Of a stretch of 24,737 bases of DNA, positions 6,466 through 14,949 are shown one piece after another. Position numbers and translations under genes: made by a program. Positions within the stretch are counted from its first letter, which is position 1, and every line of letters starts with the position of its first letter. This DNA comes from Ignavibacteriales bacterium (lineage in GTDB: Bacteria > Bacteroidota > Ignavibacteria > Ignavibacteriales > Ignavibacteriaceae): contig DAIEML010000006.1 in the NCBI GenBank assembly GCA_027349615.1, positions 1 to 24,737 on the forward strand, written 5' to 3'. Under the pieces are notes generated by a model, which ran no database searches, had not been told where the DNA came from, and worked only from the letters and a program-made list of their open reading frames with translations.

Positions 6466-7887
6466 ATGAAAATTCTTATTGGACAATCATACTTCAGAGT
6501 ACTTGATAAGAAAGAGCAAATGAGAAATATGCCGTACGCGCCGCTCGGCTGCTTGTATGCGGCAACAATTCTTAAAGAATTAGGTCATGAAGTTGAATTT
6601 TTCGATGCCATGCTCAGCAAAGGTGTTAATGAATTAATTTCAAAAATAAATTTTATAAAACCCGATGTACTTGTTATCTATGATGACGAATTTAATTATC
6701 TCACTAAGATGTGCCTTTCGAAAATGAGAGGTGCCGCGCTTGAAGTTATTAAAGAAGCAAAAAAAATTGGTATTAAAGTTTTGGTTTACAATTCGGATTC
6801 ATCGGATTTTCCATCAGAATATTTGCAAGCCGGATGCGATGCTATAATCTACGGTGAAGGTGAAGAAACATTAAAAGAAACAATAAAATATTTAGAAGAA
6901 GGCAACTTCAATTTAATTAAAGAAGAAATTGCCGGATTAAAATTCATTAAGCATAATTCAATTCATTCAACTGCTAAAAGAAAATTAATTTCTGATTTAG
7001 ATTTACTTCCCGATCCAGATTATTCATTTGTCAATATTGAAGCATATCAAAAAATTTGGCTGCAACATCATGGTTATTTTTCAATGAATATTTCTACCAC
7101 GAGAGGATGCCCTTACAGCTGTAATTGGTGTGCGAAACCACTTTACGGCCGGGCTTATTCTTCAAGATCTCCAGAAAAAGTTGCAATGCAAATAAAATCA
7201 TTAAAAGAAAAATATTCAGTTGACCATCTTTGGATTACGGATGATATATTCGGCTTAAAGACAAATTGGATTAAAGAATTTTCAATTGAATTAAAAAAAA
7301 TTGATACTTTAGTTCCGTATAAATGTTTATCAAGACCAGATATACTCCTCATGGGAAATACTTTAAACTATATGCAAGAATCCGGTTGTAAAACAATTTG
7401 GATTGGTGCTGAATCCGGAAGTCAAAAAATTTTGGATGAGATGGATAAAGGGACTACTGTTCTACAAATTTATAATGTTTCAAAAGCAGTAAAAGAACTT
7501 GGGATTGAAATTGCATTCTTCATTCAGTTTGGATATTTGGGTGAAGATTGGAATGATATAAAACTTACCCGCAAAATGATTAATGATAATTTACCAGATG
7601 ATATTGGCATTTCGGTTTCATATCCGCTTCCAGGGACAAAGTTTCATCAAAAAGTTAAAGAGCTAATGAATGACAAAAAGAATTGGATTGACTCAGATGA
7701 TCTTGATTTAATTTTCTCCGGAACTTATGAGATAAAATTTTATAAATTGCTTCATCGATTTGTCCATTATGAATACAGAATAAAAAAAATTATTAAAAAA
7801 GGTATTTGGAAAGACATGCCTAATTTGATGGTTTATTCAATTAGATTTTTAATTTACCGATTTAGAGCGAATCAATATCTTGATTGA
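6466..7887 (+). CDS. B12-binding-domain radical SAM protein
   Basis: A 473-residue enzyme. Residues about 1-145 form a cobalamin-binding-type Rossmann domain (PYAPLGCLYAATILKELGHEVEFFD, shown here only in part by the APLG and GHEVEFFDA elements; CDAIIYGEGEETL at the end). Residues about 203-400 are the radical SAM core with TTRGCPYSCNWC, where C215, C219 and C222 hold the 4Fe-4S cluster, followed by an IWIGAESGSQKILDEM strand-helix element. A basic C-terminal region follows. Such proteins carry out methylations, ring rearrangements or C-C bond formations on unactivated carbons; the substrate cannot be read from sequence. It is co-directional with the GT fusion (43-base gap) and converges on the second radical SAM gene with only 13 bases between the stops. 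It is not recognisable as MiaB, HemN or RimO. Confidence 0.85.
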   Translation: MKILIGQSYFRVLDKKEQMRNMPYAPLGCLYAATILKELGHEVEFFDAMLSKGVNELISKINFIKPDVLVIYDDEFNYLTKMCLSKMRGAALEVIKEAKKIGIKVLVYNSDSSDFPSEYLQAGCDAIIYGEGEETLKETIKYLEEGNFNLIKEEIAGLKFIKHNSIHSTAKRKLISDLDLLPDPDYSFVNIEAYQKIWLQHHGYFSMNISTTRGCPYSCNWCAKPLYGRAYSSRSPEKVAMQIKSLKEKYSVDHLWITDDIFGLKTNWIKEFSIELKKIDTLVPYKCLSRPDILLMGNTLNYMQESGCKTIWIGAESGSQKILDEMDKGTTVLQIYNVSKAVKELGIEIAFFIQFGYLGEDWNDIKLTRKMINDNLPDDIGISVSYPLPGTKFHQKVKELMNDKKNWIDSDDLDLIFSGTYEIKFYKLLHRFVHYEYRIKKIIKKGIWKDMPNLMVYSIRFLIYRFRANQYLD

Positions 7888-7900
7888 AATAAGAAATAAA

Positions 7901-9412
7901 TCATTGCATATAAAATCCTTCTACTTCCGGCTTTCTGTATCTTAGCCAAAATTTTTGAAGAAATTTTATTTCGTAAGGCAGCGAGAATAAATTTAAATTA
8001 TATCGAGCTGAGGAAATAATTTTGGTAAATTTTTTTTGGAAGTCTGTAAGCTTATAATCAGAAACGGTTGGATAATATCCATTAAGAACCGTTTCAAAAT
8101 TATGAATTTTAGTTACAATACTTTTTGTAAGCCAAGGTGTAAGAGGATTTCTATGCAAATCAAATTTTTCCCATTCAGGTTCAAGCCAATCTTCCAATTT
8201 TTGAGGAAATCTAAATCCGAGTTTTTCTGCATTAATAAAAAGCTCTGAACCTTCAGTCGGAACAGGGCTGTAAATATAAATTATAATTTCAGTTGAGGGA
8301 TTAACTTCTTTAATTTTTTTAATGAAATTAATATCGTCATCAATTTGTTGAATAACTTTAGCAGAAGTTTCGGCGGGAAAGCCAAGTACAAAAGAATATT
8401 CAGGAATAATTCCAAACTTTTTAATTCTTTCAGCAAAGCTTATAATTTGTTTACCGGATTGTTTTCCGCCTTTTTCCATTTTAGAAAGCAGTTGGTCACT
8501 GCCGCTTTCGGCACCATAAAAAATCATACGGCAGCCTGCATCGTACATTAGCTGCAGAGTTTCATCGCTGTACAAATCCATTGTATCAATCCGGCTTTCG
8601 CCCCACCAATTCATATTTTCATTTTTAATCAGCTTGCAGAATTCTATAATTCTTTTTTCAGACACGAAGAAATTATTATCATGAAATTCAATTGAATCGG
8701 CACCGTATTTATCTTTTACTAATTTTATTTCTCGATACATTCTAGAAGCTGACTTCCCTTTCCATCTTGCTTCATAAATCGGGACTACTCCGCAAAATGC
8801 GCATGTAAAAGGACAACCAATGCTTGAGTGATAAGCAAAAGTCTTATTCCCAAGAAAAGTTTTACCCATATATTTTTTAAAAGGATAAAAAGTATTGAGA
8901 TATTCATAAGGTAATTCAGGTAATGAATCTTGATCAATCAACGGTGATTTTGGTGTTCTAACTAATTTTCCATTTTTAATGTAGATAAGATTATTTATTT
9001 CTTCATAGCTCAAATTATTTTCAATTGCGTCAATTATTTTCGGGAAGGCTTCATCGCCAGGGCCATTTACAATATAATCAATATATCCAGAATTTATTGA
9101 GCTTGAATATTGATTAGATGCAAAATATCCTCCCCAAATAATTACAACTTCAGGATATTCTAATTTTATTTTTTTTGTGAAAGGAATTGCCTGCTTCAAT
9201 TGAGGCCCGGGCATTACTGTACAGCCGAAATATTTAAACTCACCAGTTTCTAAATAGCTTTTTATTTTTCCCCATGGATCAGATTCCACATTTCCATCGA
9301 CAAAAACGTAATTGTATTTTCCATGGATTGATGCGGCAACCTGGAGAATAGAATTTGGAATTCTATGATTGTAAATACCACTTTTCGGATTGAATAAAAT
9401 TATCTTGTTCAT
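7901..9412 (-). CDS. Second B12-binding-domain radical SAM protein
   Basis: A 503-residue protein with the same architecture as the gene it converges on but clearly diverged. Residues about 1-140 are the cobalamin-binding-type domain (MNKIILFNPKSG, VVIIWGGYFAS, IVNGPGDEAFPKII). The radical SAM core has SSIGCPFTCAFC with C200, C204 and C207, then DSIEFHDNNFFVSEKR and MIFYGAESGSDQLLSKM. The C-terminal about 120 residues (LEDWLEPEWEKF, PLTPWLTKS) are a family-type extension seen in BchE/methyltransferase-like members. It probably catalyses a methylation or other radical reaction on a product of the cluster. It is divergent from the methyltransferase gene at 9567 across 154 bases. ATG start, no clear ribosome binding site. 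Confidence 0.85.
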   Translation of the reverse strand: MNKIILFNPKSGIYNHRIPNSILQVAASIHGKYNYVFVDGNVESDPWGKIKSYLETGEFKYFGCTVMPGPQLKQAIPFTKKIKLEYPEVVIIWGGYFASNQYSSSINSGYIDYIVNGPGDEAFPKIIDAIENNLSYEEINNLIYIKNGKLVRTPKSPLIDQDSLPELPYEYLNTFYPFKKYMGKTFLGNKTFAYHSSIGCPFTCAFCGVVPIYEARWKGKSASRMYREIKLVKDKYGADSIEFHDNNFFVSEKRIIEFCKLIKNENMNWWGESRIDTMDLYSDETLQLMYDAGCRMIFYGAESGSDQLLSKMEKGGKQSGKQIISFAERIKKFGIIPEYSFVLGFPAETSAKVIQQIDDDINFIKKIKEVNPSTEIIIYIYSPVPTEGSELFINAEKLGFRFPQKLEDWLEPEWEKFDLHRNPLTPWLTKSIVTKIHNFETVLNGYYPTVSDYKLTDFQKKFTKIISSARYNLNLFSLPYEIKFLQKFWLRYRKPEVEGFYMQ

Positions 9413-9566
9413 AATTATTTAGTGATGGGATATACATTTAAAGCTTAATAACGAGCCACAACTAGTTCTTAACTTTTAATAATAACAAAATAAATTATAT
9501 TAATTACCATGAAACTTTGAAAGTCCGTATTCTTAAGTAATAAATTAATATTTTATAAATCTCAAA

Positions 9567-10301
9567 GTGTTGTTGAAAGACATAAAAAACATTTCATTTA
9601 GATTTTTTAATCGACCAATCAAAGCCCGGAAGGCATATGATATTTGGGCTGAAGATTATGATTCTGAAGTTGATAATCTTGTCTTAAAAAAAGAAGATGA
9701 AATATTTAGTTCTTTGATGAAAGATATAAATCTAAACGATAAAATAATTCTTGATTACGGCTGTGGGACCGGAAGAAATTTAAAAAGACTTTCTTCATTT
9801 AATGTTAGAAAAATAATAGCGTGCGATATTTCGCCTAAAATGCTTAGCCAACTTAAGATTAAATTTCAAGGCATAGAAACATATTTGCTAGATACAAATA
9901 CATTTCCTCCAATCAAAGGTGGAAGCATTGATTTTATTATTTCAACTTTGGTAGCAGCACACATCAAAGATTTAAATAAACTTTTTTTTGAATGGAAAAG
10001 AATATTGCAAAACGGTGCGTTTATTTTTATTTCTGATTTGCATCCAGATATTTTATCAAACGGCGGGAAAAGAACTTTTAATAAAAAGAATAAAGTTTAT
10101 GAAATAAAAAATTATGTTCATACAATTGAAGAAATAAAAATGCTTTGCCGTAATTCAAATTTTGAAGTTACAGAATATTCAGAAAGTTATATTTCTCCAG
10201 ATACTAAAAGCTTCTACGAACGAAAAAATGCTCTTACTATTTATGATAATTTTTTTGGACTGCCATTAGTTTATGGGATGTTAATAAGAAATAAATTATG
10301 A
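9567..10301 (+). CDS. Class I SAM-dependent methyltransferase (GTG start)
   Basis: A 244-residue cytoplasmic enzyme. AYDIWAEDYDSEV near residue 24 is the usual lead-in of class I methyltransferases, ILDYGCGTGRNLK is motif I (SAM-binding glycine loop), IIACDISPKML carries the acidic residue contacting the ribose, and GSIDFIISTLVAAHI and FEWKRILQNGAFIFISDLHP are the post-I and IV/V elements. The C-terminal part (YVHTIEEIKMLCRNSNFEVTEY) is the common lid. The start is read as GTG at 9567 (GTG TTG TTG); TTG codons directly after it are alternatives. The stop overlaps the amidohydrolase ATG by four bases (ATGA), so the pair is translationally coupled and probably acts on the same compound. The substrate is unknown. 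Confidence 0.85.
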   Translation: MLLKDIKNISFRFFNRPIKARKAYDIWAEDYDSEVDNLVLKKEDEIFSSLMKDINLNDKIILDYGCGTGRNLKRLSSFNVRKIIACDISPKMLSQLKIKFQGIETYLLDTNTFPPIKGGSIDFIISTLVAAHIKDLNKLFFEWKRILQNGAFIFISDLHPDILSNGGKRTFNKKNKVYEIKNYVHTIEEIKMLCRNSNFEVTEYSESYISPDTKSFYERKNALTIYDNFFGLPLVYGMLIRNKL

Positions 10302-11470
10302 AATTATTAAACATTGAAATTTCTGAAACTGACGGAAAATGCTGGATTGATGTTAACGGAAGATTTATAAATTCTATTGGCAAATTTTCGGAATTAAAGG
10401 AAGCGAAAATCAATAGTAATGAATTTGAAATTCAATTTGATAATGCAATTGCGTTTCCAGGTTTAATAAATTCTCACGATCATCTTGAATTCAATCTCTT
10501 CCCAATGCTTGGCAACAAAAAGTATAATGACTATGTAGAATGGGGAGTTGATATTCATAAATCAAATTCAAAAACGATTACGGAGATACTTAAAATACCA
10601 ATTGATTTACGAATAAAATATGGGATTTATAAAAATATTTTAAATGGTGTAACTACTGTTATAAATCACGGTAAAAATAATATTGAAGGCGACAGTATTA
10701 TTGATGTAATTACAAAATATAATTATCTGCATTCTATAAGACTTGAGAAATACTGGCGAGCAAAAATTAATTTAGTGCAAAACAATTTCCCATTTGTAAT
10801 TCATATTGGCGAAGGCACTAATCGAGAATCCTATGATGAAATTAATAAATTAATTCAATGGAATATTTTTAATAAAAAAATAATTGGAGTTCATGCAATT
10901 GCAATGGATGTTAAACAAGCTGAACATTTTAAAGCAATTGTTTGGTGCCCGGTTTCAAATAACTTTTTGTACGGCAAAACAAGTCATATTAATTCTTTGA
11001 AGTATAAAACCGAAATACTTTTCGGTACAGATTCGAATCTAAGTTCCGAATGGAATTTGTGGAAGCATCTTAGATTTGCAAGAAATTTTCAATTACTTAA
11101 CGACACGGAATTATTTCAATCTGTTACTTCAAATGCATCAAAAGTTTGGGGCATTAATAAAATTGGGAGTATTAATACAGAAAATATTGCAGACATTGTA
11201 GCAGCTGAAAAGAACTCTTCCAATTTTTTTGATTCTTTTTATTCATTAAATCCAAATGATATTCTGCTTATTATTAAGAAAGGTAAAATTATTTTTTTTG
11301 ATGAGAAAATATTAAATCAATTAAAAGATTTTGAAACTGAAATTCCTCACTATACTAAGATTAAAATAAATGAAAGTATAAAATATATTTTGGGTAGGTT
11401 AGATGAACTATGTGATAAAATTAAATTCTATACTTCCGAGGTTTCATTCCCGTTCGAATATTTTCGATAA
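10298..11470 (+). CDS. Amidohydrolase-superfamily metal-dependent hydrolase (ATZ/TRZ/cytosine deaminase-like)
   Basis: A 390-residue enzyme. The metal ligands expected of the ATZ/TRZ-type amidohydrolases are all present: H60-x-H62 in FPGLINSHDHLEFN, H169 and E172 in VIHIGEG, H199 in IGVHAIAM and D245 in LFGTDSNLSS. WCPVSNNFLYG (216-226) is the usual strand before the metal aspartate. A short N-terminal beta segment and the C-terminal ENIADIVAAEK strand complete the composite sandwich domain. The family hydrolyses or deaminates C-N bonds, often in heterocyclic or amide substrates. It overlaps the upstream methyltransferase by four bases and, tail to tail, the opposite-strand glycosyltransferase by 43 bases. 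A deaminase or amide-cleaving step in the same pathway is likely; the substrate is not known. Confidence 0.8.
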   Translation: MKLLNIEISETDGKCWIDVNGRFINSIGKFSELKEAKINSNEFEIQFDNAIAFPGLINSHDHLEFNLFPMLGNKKYNDYVEWGVDIHKSNSKTITEILKIPIDLRIKYGIYKNILNGVTTVINHGKNNIEGDSIIDVITKYNYLHSIRLEKYWRAKINLVQNNFPFVIHIGEGTNRESYDEINKLIQWNIFNKKIIGVHAIAMDVKQAEHFKAIVWCPVSNNFLYGKTSHINSLKYKTEILFGTDSNLSSEWNLWKHLRFARNFQLLNDTELFQSVTSNASKVWGINKIGSINTENIADIVAAEKNSSNFFDSFYSLNPNDILLIIKKGKIIFFDEKILNQLKDFETEIPHYTKIKINESIKYILGRLDELCDKIKFYTSEVSFPFEYFR

Positions 11471-12492
11471 ACATCCACATAAGAATTTACAGTAACTTCC
11501 AGCGGAAATAGGCTTAATGATTTGAATTCCAATTTGCTTAACAAAAGTCTACTGATAATTTCACAAAAATCATCTTCGCCTTCTGCAATAAAAAAATTAT
11601 CATTTCCCATTGCACATCCAACTGATCTGCAAACTATTTTACAGCCTGATGCTTCCGCTTCCGCTAAAACATATCCGAACGATTCGTAATCAGAAGTATG
11701 AAGAAATATTTTACTTCTCAACATATATGAAATAACTTTTTCTCTATTCAAATGTCCAGCTAAATATAAATTTTCTTTTAAATTATATTTAAGTATCAAT
11801 TCTTCAAGTTCGATACGCTGGATTCCATCGCCGATTAAAACTGCTTTAATATCTGGAAATTTATTTTTCAGCTTGCTGATAACTTTTACAAACAAGCAAT
11901 AATTCTTTATTGGAATTAACGCACCAACCCCAAGCACATCAATTTGTCTTTCAATTTTATTAATATATAATGGTTTTATTCCCCAAGGAATTATTTTTTC
12001 CTGATACATATTACTAGATTTTTTAAATATTTCAGCTTGATAATTTGAAACTGATATTTTTATTATTTTATCAAGATTCAACCTTCGAAGAAATTTATTT
12101 TCAGATTTCGCATCCTGCCCCATCATAGTTGATATATGTTTAACATCAAATATCCGGCTTAACATACTCCCTAACAGCGCAGAATCAGTTAACCAAAAAC
12201 TATGAATAATATTTACATTATTCTTTCGGTTAATTTTTATAGAAAAATATAATGCTAAAAGCCATGTAAATATTTTAGAAGGTTTAGAATTATTTTTTCC
12301 TCCGCATGAAAAAACAGAGATGTCATTCCAATTATAAATATTTTTTTTATAAGGATAATAAAGGCTTATTACAGATATTTTAAAATCTGAAGAATTAGTT
12401 TTAAGCGCTTTTAATAATTCCTGCATTGGCGGAATGCAACTTGTATCAAATTCATCCTTTGGAAATCCAGGAGTAATTACAAGAATATGCAT
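11428..12492 (-). CDS. GT4-family glycosyltransferase
   Basis: A 354-residue GT-B enzyme. The N-terminus MHILVITPGFPKDEFD and IIHSFWLTDSALLGSML form the acceptor half; STMMGQDAKSE is the usual HG(D/S)-like segment; VLGVGALIPIKNY and AVLIGDGIQRIELEELI begin the donor half; DYESFGYVLAEAEASG supplies the E-x7-E motif (first Glu in DYES, second in LAEA). It transfers a sugar from a nucleotide donor; the donor and acceptor are unknown. It follows the methyltransferase gene on the same strand by 22 bases, so the two form an operon, and its 3' end overlaps the opposite-strand amidohydrolase by 43 bases. ATG start without an obvious ribosome binding site. Confidence 0.85.
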   Translation of the reverse strand: MHILVITPGFPKDEFDTSCIPPMQELLKALKTNSSDFKISVISLYYPYKKNIYNWNDISVFSCGGKNNSKPSKIFTWLLALYFSIKINRKNNVNIIHSFWLTDSALLGSMLSRIFDVKHISTMMGQDAKSENKFLRRLNLDKIIKISVSNYQAEIFKKSSNMYQEKIIPWGIKPLYINKIERQIDVLGVGALIPIKNYCLFVKVISKLKNKFPDIKAVLIGDGIQRIELEELILKYNLKENLYLAGHLNREKVISYMLRSKIFLHTSDYESFGYVLAEAEASGCKIVCRSVGCAMGNDNFFIAEGEDDFCEIISRLLLSKLEFKSLSLFPLEVTVNSYVDVYRKYSNGNETSEV

Positions 12493-12514
12493 CGTTTATT
12501 TTTAATTAAATATT

Positions 12515-13309
12515 TTATGGAATAAATTGAAAAGTAGCAATATAATGATCTGCACATCTATTAAACGGAAATTTTCTAGACAGAATATCTTCCAGAAAAT
12601 TTAAATAATTATACATTGAAGGATGATCAATTGAAAATTTATTAGCATAAGGAGGCGGACTTATTGCTGACAATCCTAGTACTTCAATTAATTTATAATT
12701 TTTACCCAAAGTATGTTTGAGTTTTTTCAAACTATGATAATAAGTTTTAAATTTTATTCCTTCGACATTTGCAAAAGTGCCGTTTCTGTTAAATCGTCGG
12801 AAAGCAAATCTAAAATTCATTTTTAATGAAGATAATAATTCCCAGAGACTTATCGGAGGCATTATTACCAATGTTATTTTACCTTTAGGTTTTAGAAGTG
12901 CAGAAAAATGTTTTGTCACTTTAGACAAATCATCAACACAATTTAAACCGCCGAAATTAGAAAAAATATAATCGAAAGGTTTTATATTTAATTTATCTAA
13001 TTCAGTAAATGACAACAACCGATGCGAAATTTTATTTTGAAGATGGAAAGAATTTACTTTGGCTTCTAGTTTACTTAACATCCCTTCCGAAATATCGATT
13101 GCTTGGACATAGAAACCATTTTTTGCCAGGAAGACTGCATCAAGTCCGGTTCCGGAATTAAGTTCTAGAATTCTATCGCCAGTCCTCAAATGAATAAGAA
13201 GATGTTTTCTTACAATTAATCTCATCCTCTTTAATATTTCATTTTGTTTTTCATATTCATCGAATATTTCGGATTGACGATTAAAAGCTTCTTTAACTTG
13301 TTCAAACAT
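12515..13309 (-). CDS. Class I SAM-dependent methyltransferase
   Basis: A 264-residue enzyme. FNRQSEIFDEYEKQN is the N-terminal helix; ILELNSGTGLDAVFLAKNG is motif I, with N-S in place of the common G-C before GTG; VQAIDISEGML carries the ribose-binding acidic position; FDYIFSNFGGLNCVDDL and LLKPKGKITLVIMPP are the later core strands. The C-terminal section (SPPPYANKFSIDHPSMYNYL) looks like a substrate cap. It is the first gene of a two-gene minus-strand operon with the GT4 gene and is divergent from the third methyltransferase gene across only 57 bases, so the two probably share a control region. The substrate is unknown. Confidence 0.85.
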   Translation of the reverse strand: MFEQVKEAFNRQSEIFDEYEKQNEILKRMRLIVRKHLLIHLRTGDRILELNSGTGLDAVFLAKNGFYVQAIDISEGMLSKLEAKVNSFHLQNKISHRLLSFTELDKLNIKPFDYIFSNFGGLNCVDDLSKVTKHFSALLKPKGKITLVIMPPISLWELLSSLKMNFRFAFRRFNRNGTFANVEGIKFKTYYHSLKKLKHTLGKNYKLIEVLGLSAISPPPYANKFSIDHPSMYNYLNFLEDILSRKFPFNRCADHYIATFQFIP

Positions 13310-13366
13310 TTTTAATTTTTTTATTCTTAATTTAACAGCATTCTAACAATATAATCTGTGACTTAA

Positions 13367-14146
13367 ATGCTGGATTTCAATTCAACAAAAATTATTAATG
13401 GAGTATATTATTTGTCAGAAAATAATACCGATATTTTTGATGAAGATATTTATCTCCAGGTTAGGAAGCAAGAAGGACGACTTTATACCGATTCAATTTT
13501 AAAAAGACTTCCACTAATCAATAAAGATCATCCATTATTTGAAGAGTGGTGTGTAAGAAAAAGATCCGCAAATAAAATTGCGAAGTATATTTCCAATAAA
13601 AAATATAATAATCTATTAGAAATAGGCTGCGGAAATGGCTGGCTTTGCAACTATATTTCAGAAAGATGCGGATGTTTTGCAATTGGTATTGACTTAAATA
13701 AATTTGAACTAGAGCAAGCAGCAAGAGTTTTTGGAAAATCAGAAAAAGTTAAATTTATTTATGGGAATATTTATGAGAATATTTTTCCGCCAGCCTTGTT
13801 TGAAATAATAATATTTGCAGCGTCAATACAATACTTTAAAAACTTAAATTTAATTATAACTTCAGTGCTTCCATTATTAAAACCAAAGGGAGAAATTCAT
13901 ATTATCGATACATATTTTTATGATAAGGCTGAAATTGAAAATGCAAAAAATAGGAGCGACGATTATTATAAAAACTTAGGTTTCCCTTTGATGTCAAAGA
14001 ATTATTACCATCATTCCTGGGATGAACTAAGCTACCTAGAATATGATGAAATAAATTTTAGTAATAATAACTTTATTAAGGTTTTGAAGAAATTAAAAAT
14101 ATCAAGTAATGCAAAATTCCCGTGGATTATATTTCGCAGTAAATAA
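13367..14146 (+). CDS. Class I SAM-dependent methyltransferase
   Basis: A 259-residue enzyme. After an N-terminal extension of about 75 residues (YYLSENNTDIFDEDIYLQV, EEWCVRKRSANKIAKYI), motif I is LLEIGCGNGWLCNYIS and the next strand FAIGIDLNKFELEQAARVF. FEIIIFAASIQYF and LLKPKGEIHIIDTYFYD complete the core. The C-terminal YYHHSWDELSYLEYDEINF is reminiscent of methyltransferases acting on sugars or nucleotide-sugar-linked substrates, but this is weak. It is monocistronic and converges on tetR with 56 bases between the stops. It is the third methyltransferase in 4.6 kb, and the three differ clearly in sequence. Confidence 0.85.
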   Translation: MLDFNSTKIINGVYYLSENNTDIFDEDIYLQVRKQEGRLYTDSILKRLPLINKDHPLFEEWCVRKRSANKIAKYISNKKYNNLLEIGCGNGWLCNYISERCGCFAIGIDLNKFELEQAARVFGKSEKVKFIYGNIYENIFPPALFEIIIFAASIQYFKNLNLIITSVLPLLKPKGEIHIIDTYFYDKAEIENAKNRSDDYYKNLGFPLMSKNYYHHSWDELSYLEYDEINFSNNNFIKVLKKLKISSNAKFPWIIFRSK

Positions 14147-14202
14147 TTGTAATTATGAATATATATTTTATCTCCTTTGAGTGAACATATTTCCCTATTT
14201 AA

Positions 14203-14808
14203 TTATTTATCACTAAATGTTTTTCTAATGTTTTCTTTGCTGTATTTACTAATGAAATGCTTTTTAATTTTTTCAAAAGGAAAATTTTCTTTATCAATCA
14301 TATATTGCAAACCGAGACCATCACACAAAGCTGCAAACATTCTAGCTTCCAAATGAGCATTTTTAATCCCCACCGATTTAAACAATTTTTCAATATTATT
14401 AATAAATTTATTCGCAAATTCAGCGCTCATCGCTTGAGCCGTTTCTAACATTTCCGGCTGAAGTGCAAGGCTTAAATACAAACGCCAATATTCCTCATTA
14501 TTTTTTGTCATATCAAAAGAGGCTTCAATTAAATATTTAATTTTTTCATATGGGTTCTTAATTTTTGCTAAACCAGATTCTAAAAATCCAGTTGCATCAA
14601 ATGCCTGCTGAAATAATGCTTCGACAATTTTTCGCTTACTTTCAAAATAATTGTATGCAAGTCCTTTAGAAATACCGGCATCACTAGCAATATCGCTGAT
14701 AGAAGTTCCGTGAAATCCTTTGTTTGCAAAAAGTTTTAAGGCACTATTCAATATTGAATTTCTTGTTTTTTCTCTTATTTCTTGGTTTTGTAATTCAGTG
14801 CGCGGCAT
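14203..14808 (-). CDS. TetR/AcrR-family transcriptional repressor
   Basis: A 201-residue regulator of standard length. Residues about 12-60 are the TetR DNA-binding domain: ILNSALKLFANKGFHGTSISDIASDAGISKGLAYNYFESKRKIVEALF. Only the SDIASDAGISKGLAYNYF part is needed to identify it. Residues about 80-195 are the helical ligand-binding domain, similar to TetR_C-type domains that end with a phenylalanine-rich helix. It is divergent from the LolA-like/ABC/barrel operon. The two related 20-base operators between them (14841-14860 and 14947-14966) imply that it represses both itself and the operon and is released by a small molecule, probably related to the transported cargo. The ATG at 14808 is the natural start; the peptide MPRTEL is a common TetR N-terminus. 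Confidence 0.9.
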   Translation of the reverse strand: MPRTELQNQEIREKTRNSILNSALKLFANKGFHGTSISDIASDAGISKGLAYNYFESKRKIVEALFQQAFDATGFLESGLAKIKNPYEKIKYLIEASFDMTKNNEEYWRLYLSLALQPEMLETAQAMSAEFANKFINNIEKLFKSVGIKNAHLEARMFAALCDGLGLQYMIDKENFPFEKIKKHFISKYSKENIRKTFSDK

Positions 14809-14840
14809 AAATTAATTATATAGTTAAATAATTTTTTTAA

Positions 14841-14860
14841 TTGAATAAACGGTCAATGAA
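14841..14860 (-). promoter_or_regulatory. TetR operator O1, over the tetR start point
   Basis: Read toward tetR the site is TTCATTGACCGTTTATTCAA. It matches operator O2 at 17 of 20 positions in the same orientation relative to its own promoter. It follows directly after the predicted -10 of the tetR promoter, so a bound dimer would cover the start point near 14854. Confidence 0.7.
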
Positions 14861-14889
14861 AATTTATCCTTTAATATGATATTAGTCAA
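14861..14889 (-). promoter_or_regulatory. tetR promoter
   Basis: On the minus strand TTGACT (14889 to 14884), a 17-base spacer, then TAAATT (14866 to 14861). Spacing is ideal for a housekeeping promoter. The arrangement is the mirror image of the operon promoter at 14919-14949. Confidence 0.55.
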
Positions 14890-14918
14890 GCAGCATTACT
14901 GTTAAAGCTAAATCCCTC

Positions 14919-14949
14919 TTGACAAGCAAAAACAATTATATTATTTTTG
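14919..14949 (+). promoter_or_regulatory. Promoter of the LolA-like/ABC/barrel operon
   Basis: TTGACA (14919-14924), a 17-base spacer, then TATTTTTG (14942-14949), which fits both a TATAAT-like -10 and the Bacteroidota TAnnTTTG element. Transcription would start near 14955, inside operator O2, leaving a leader of about 35 bases before the ATG at 14990. Confidence 0.65.

Noticed and set aside
8036..8551. Two plus-strand frames of about 70 codons
   Set aside because: Both are shadows of the minus-strand radical SAM gene and show no protein features.
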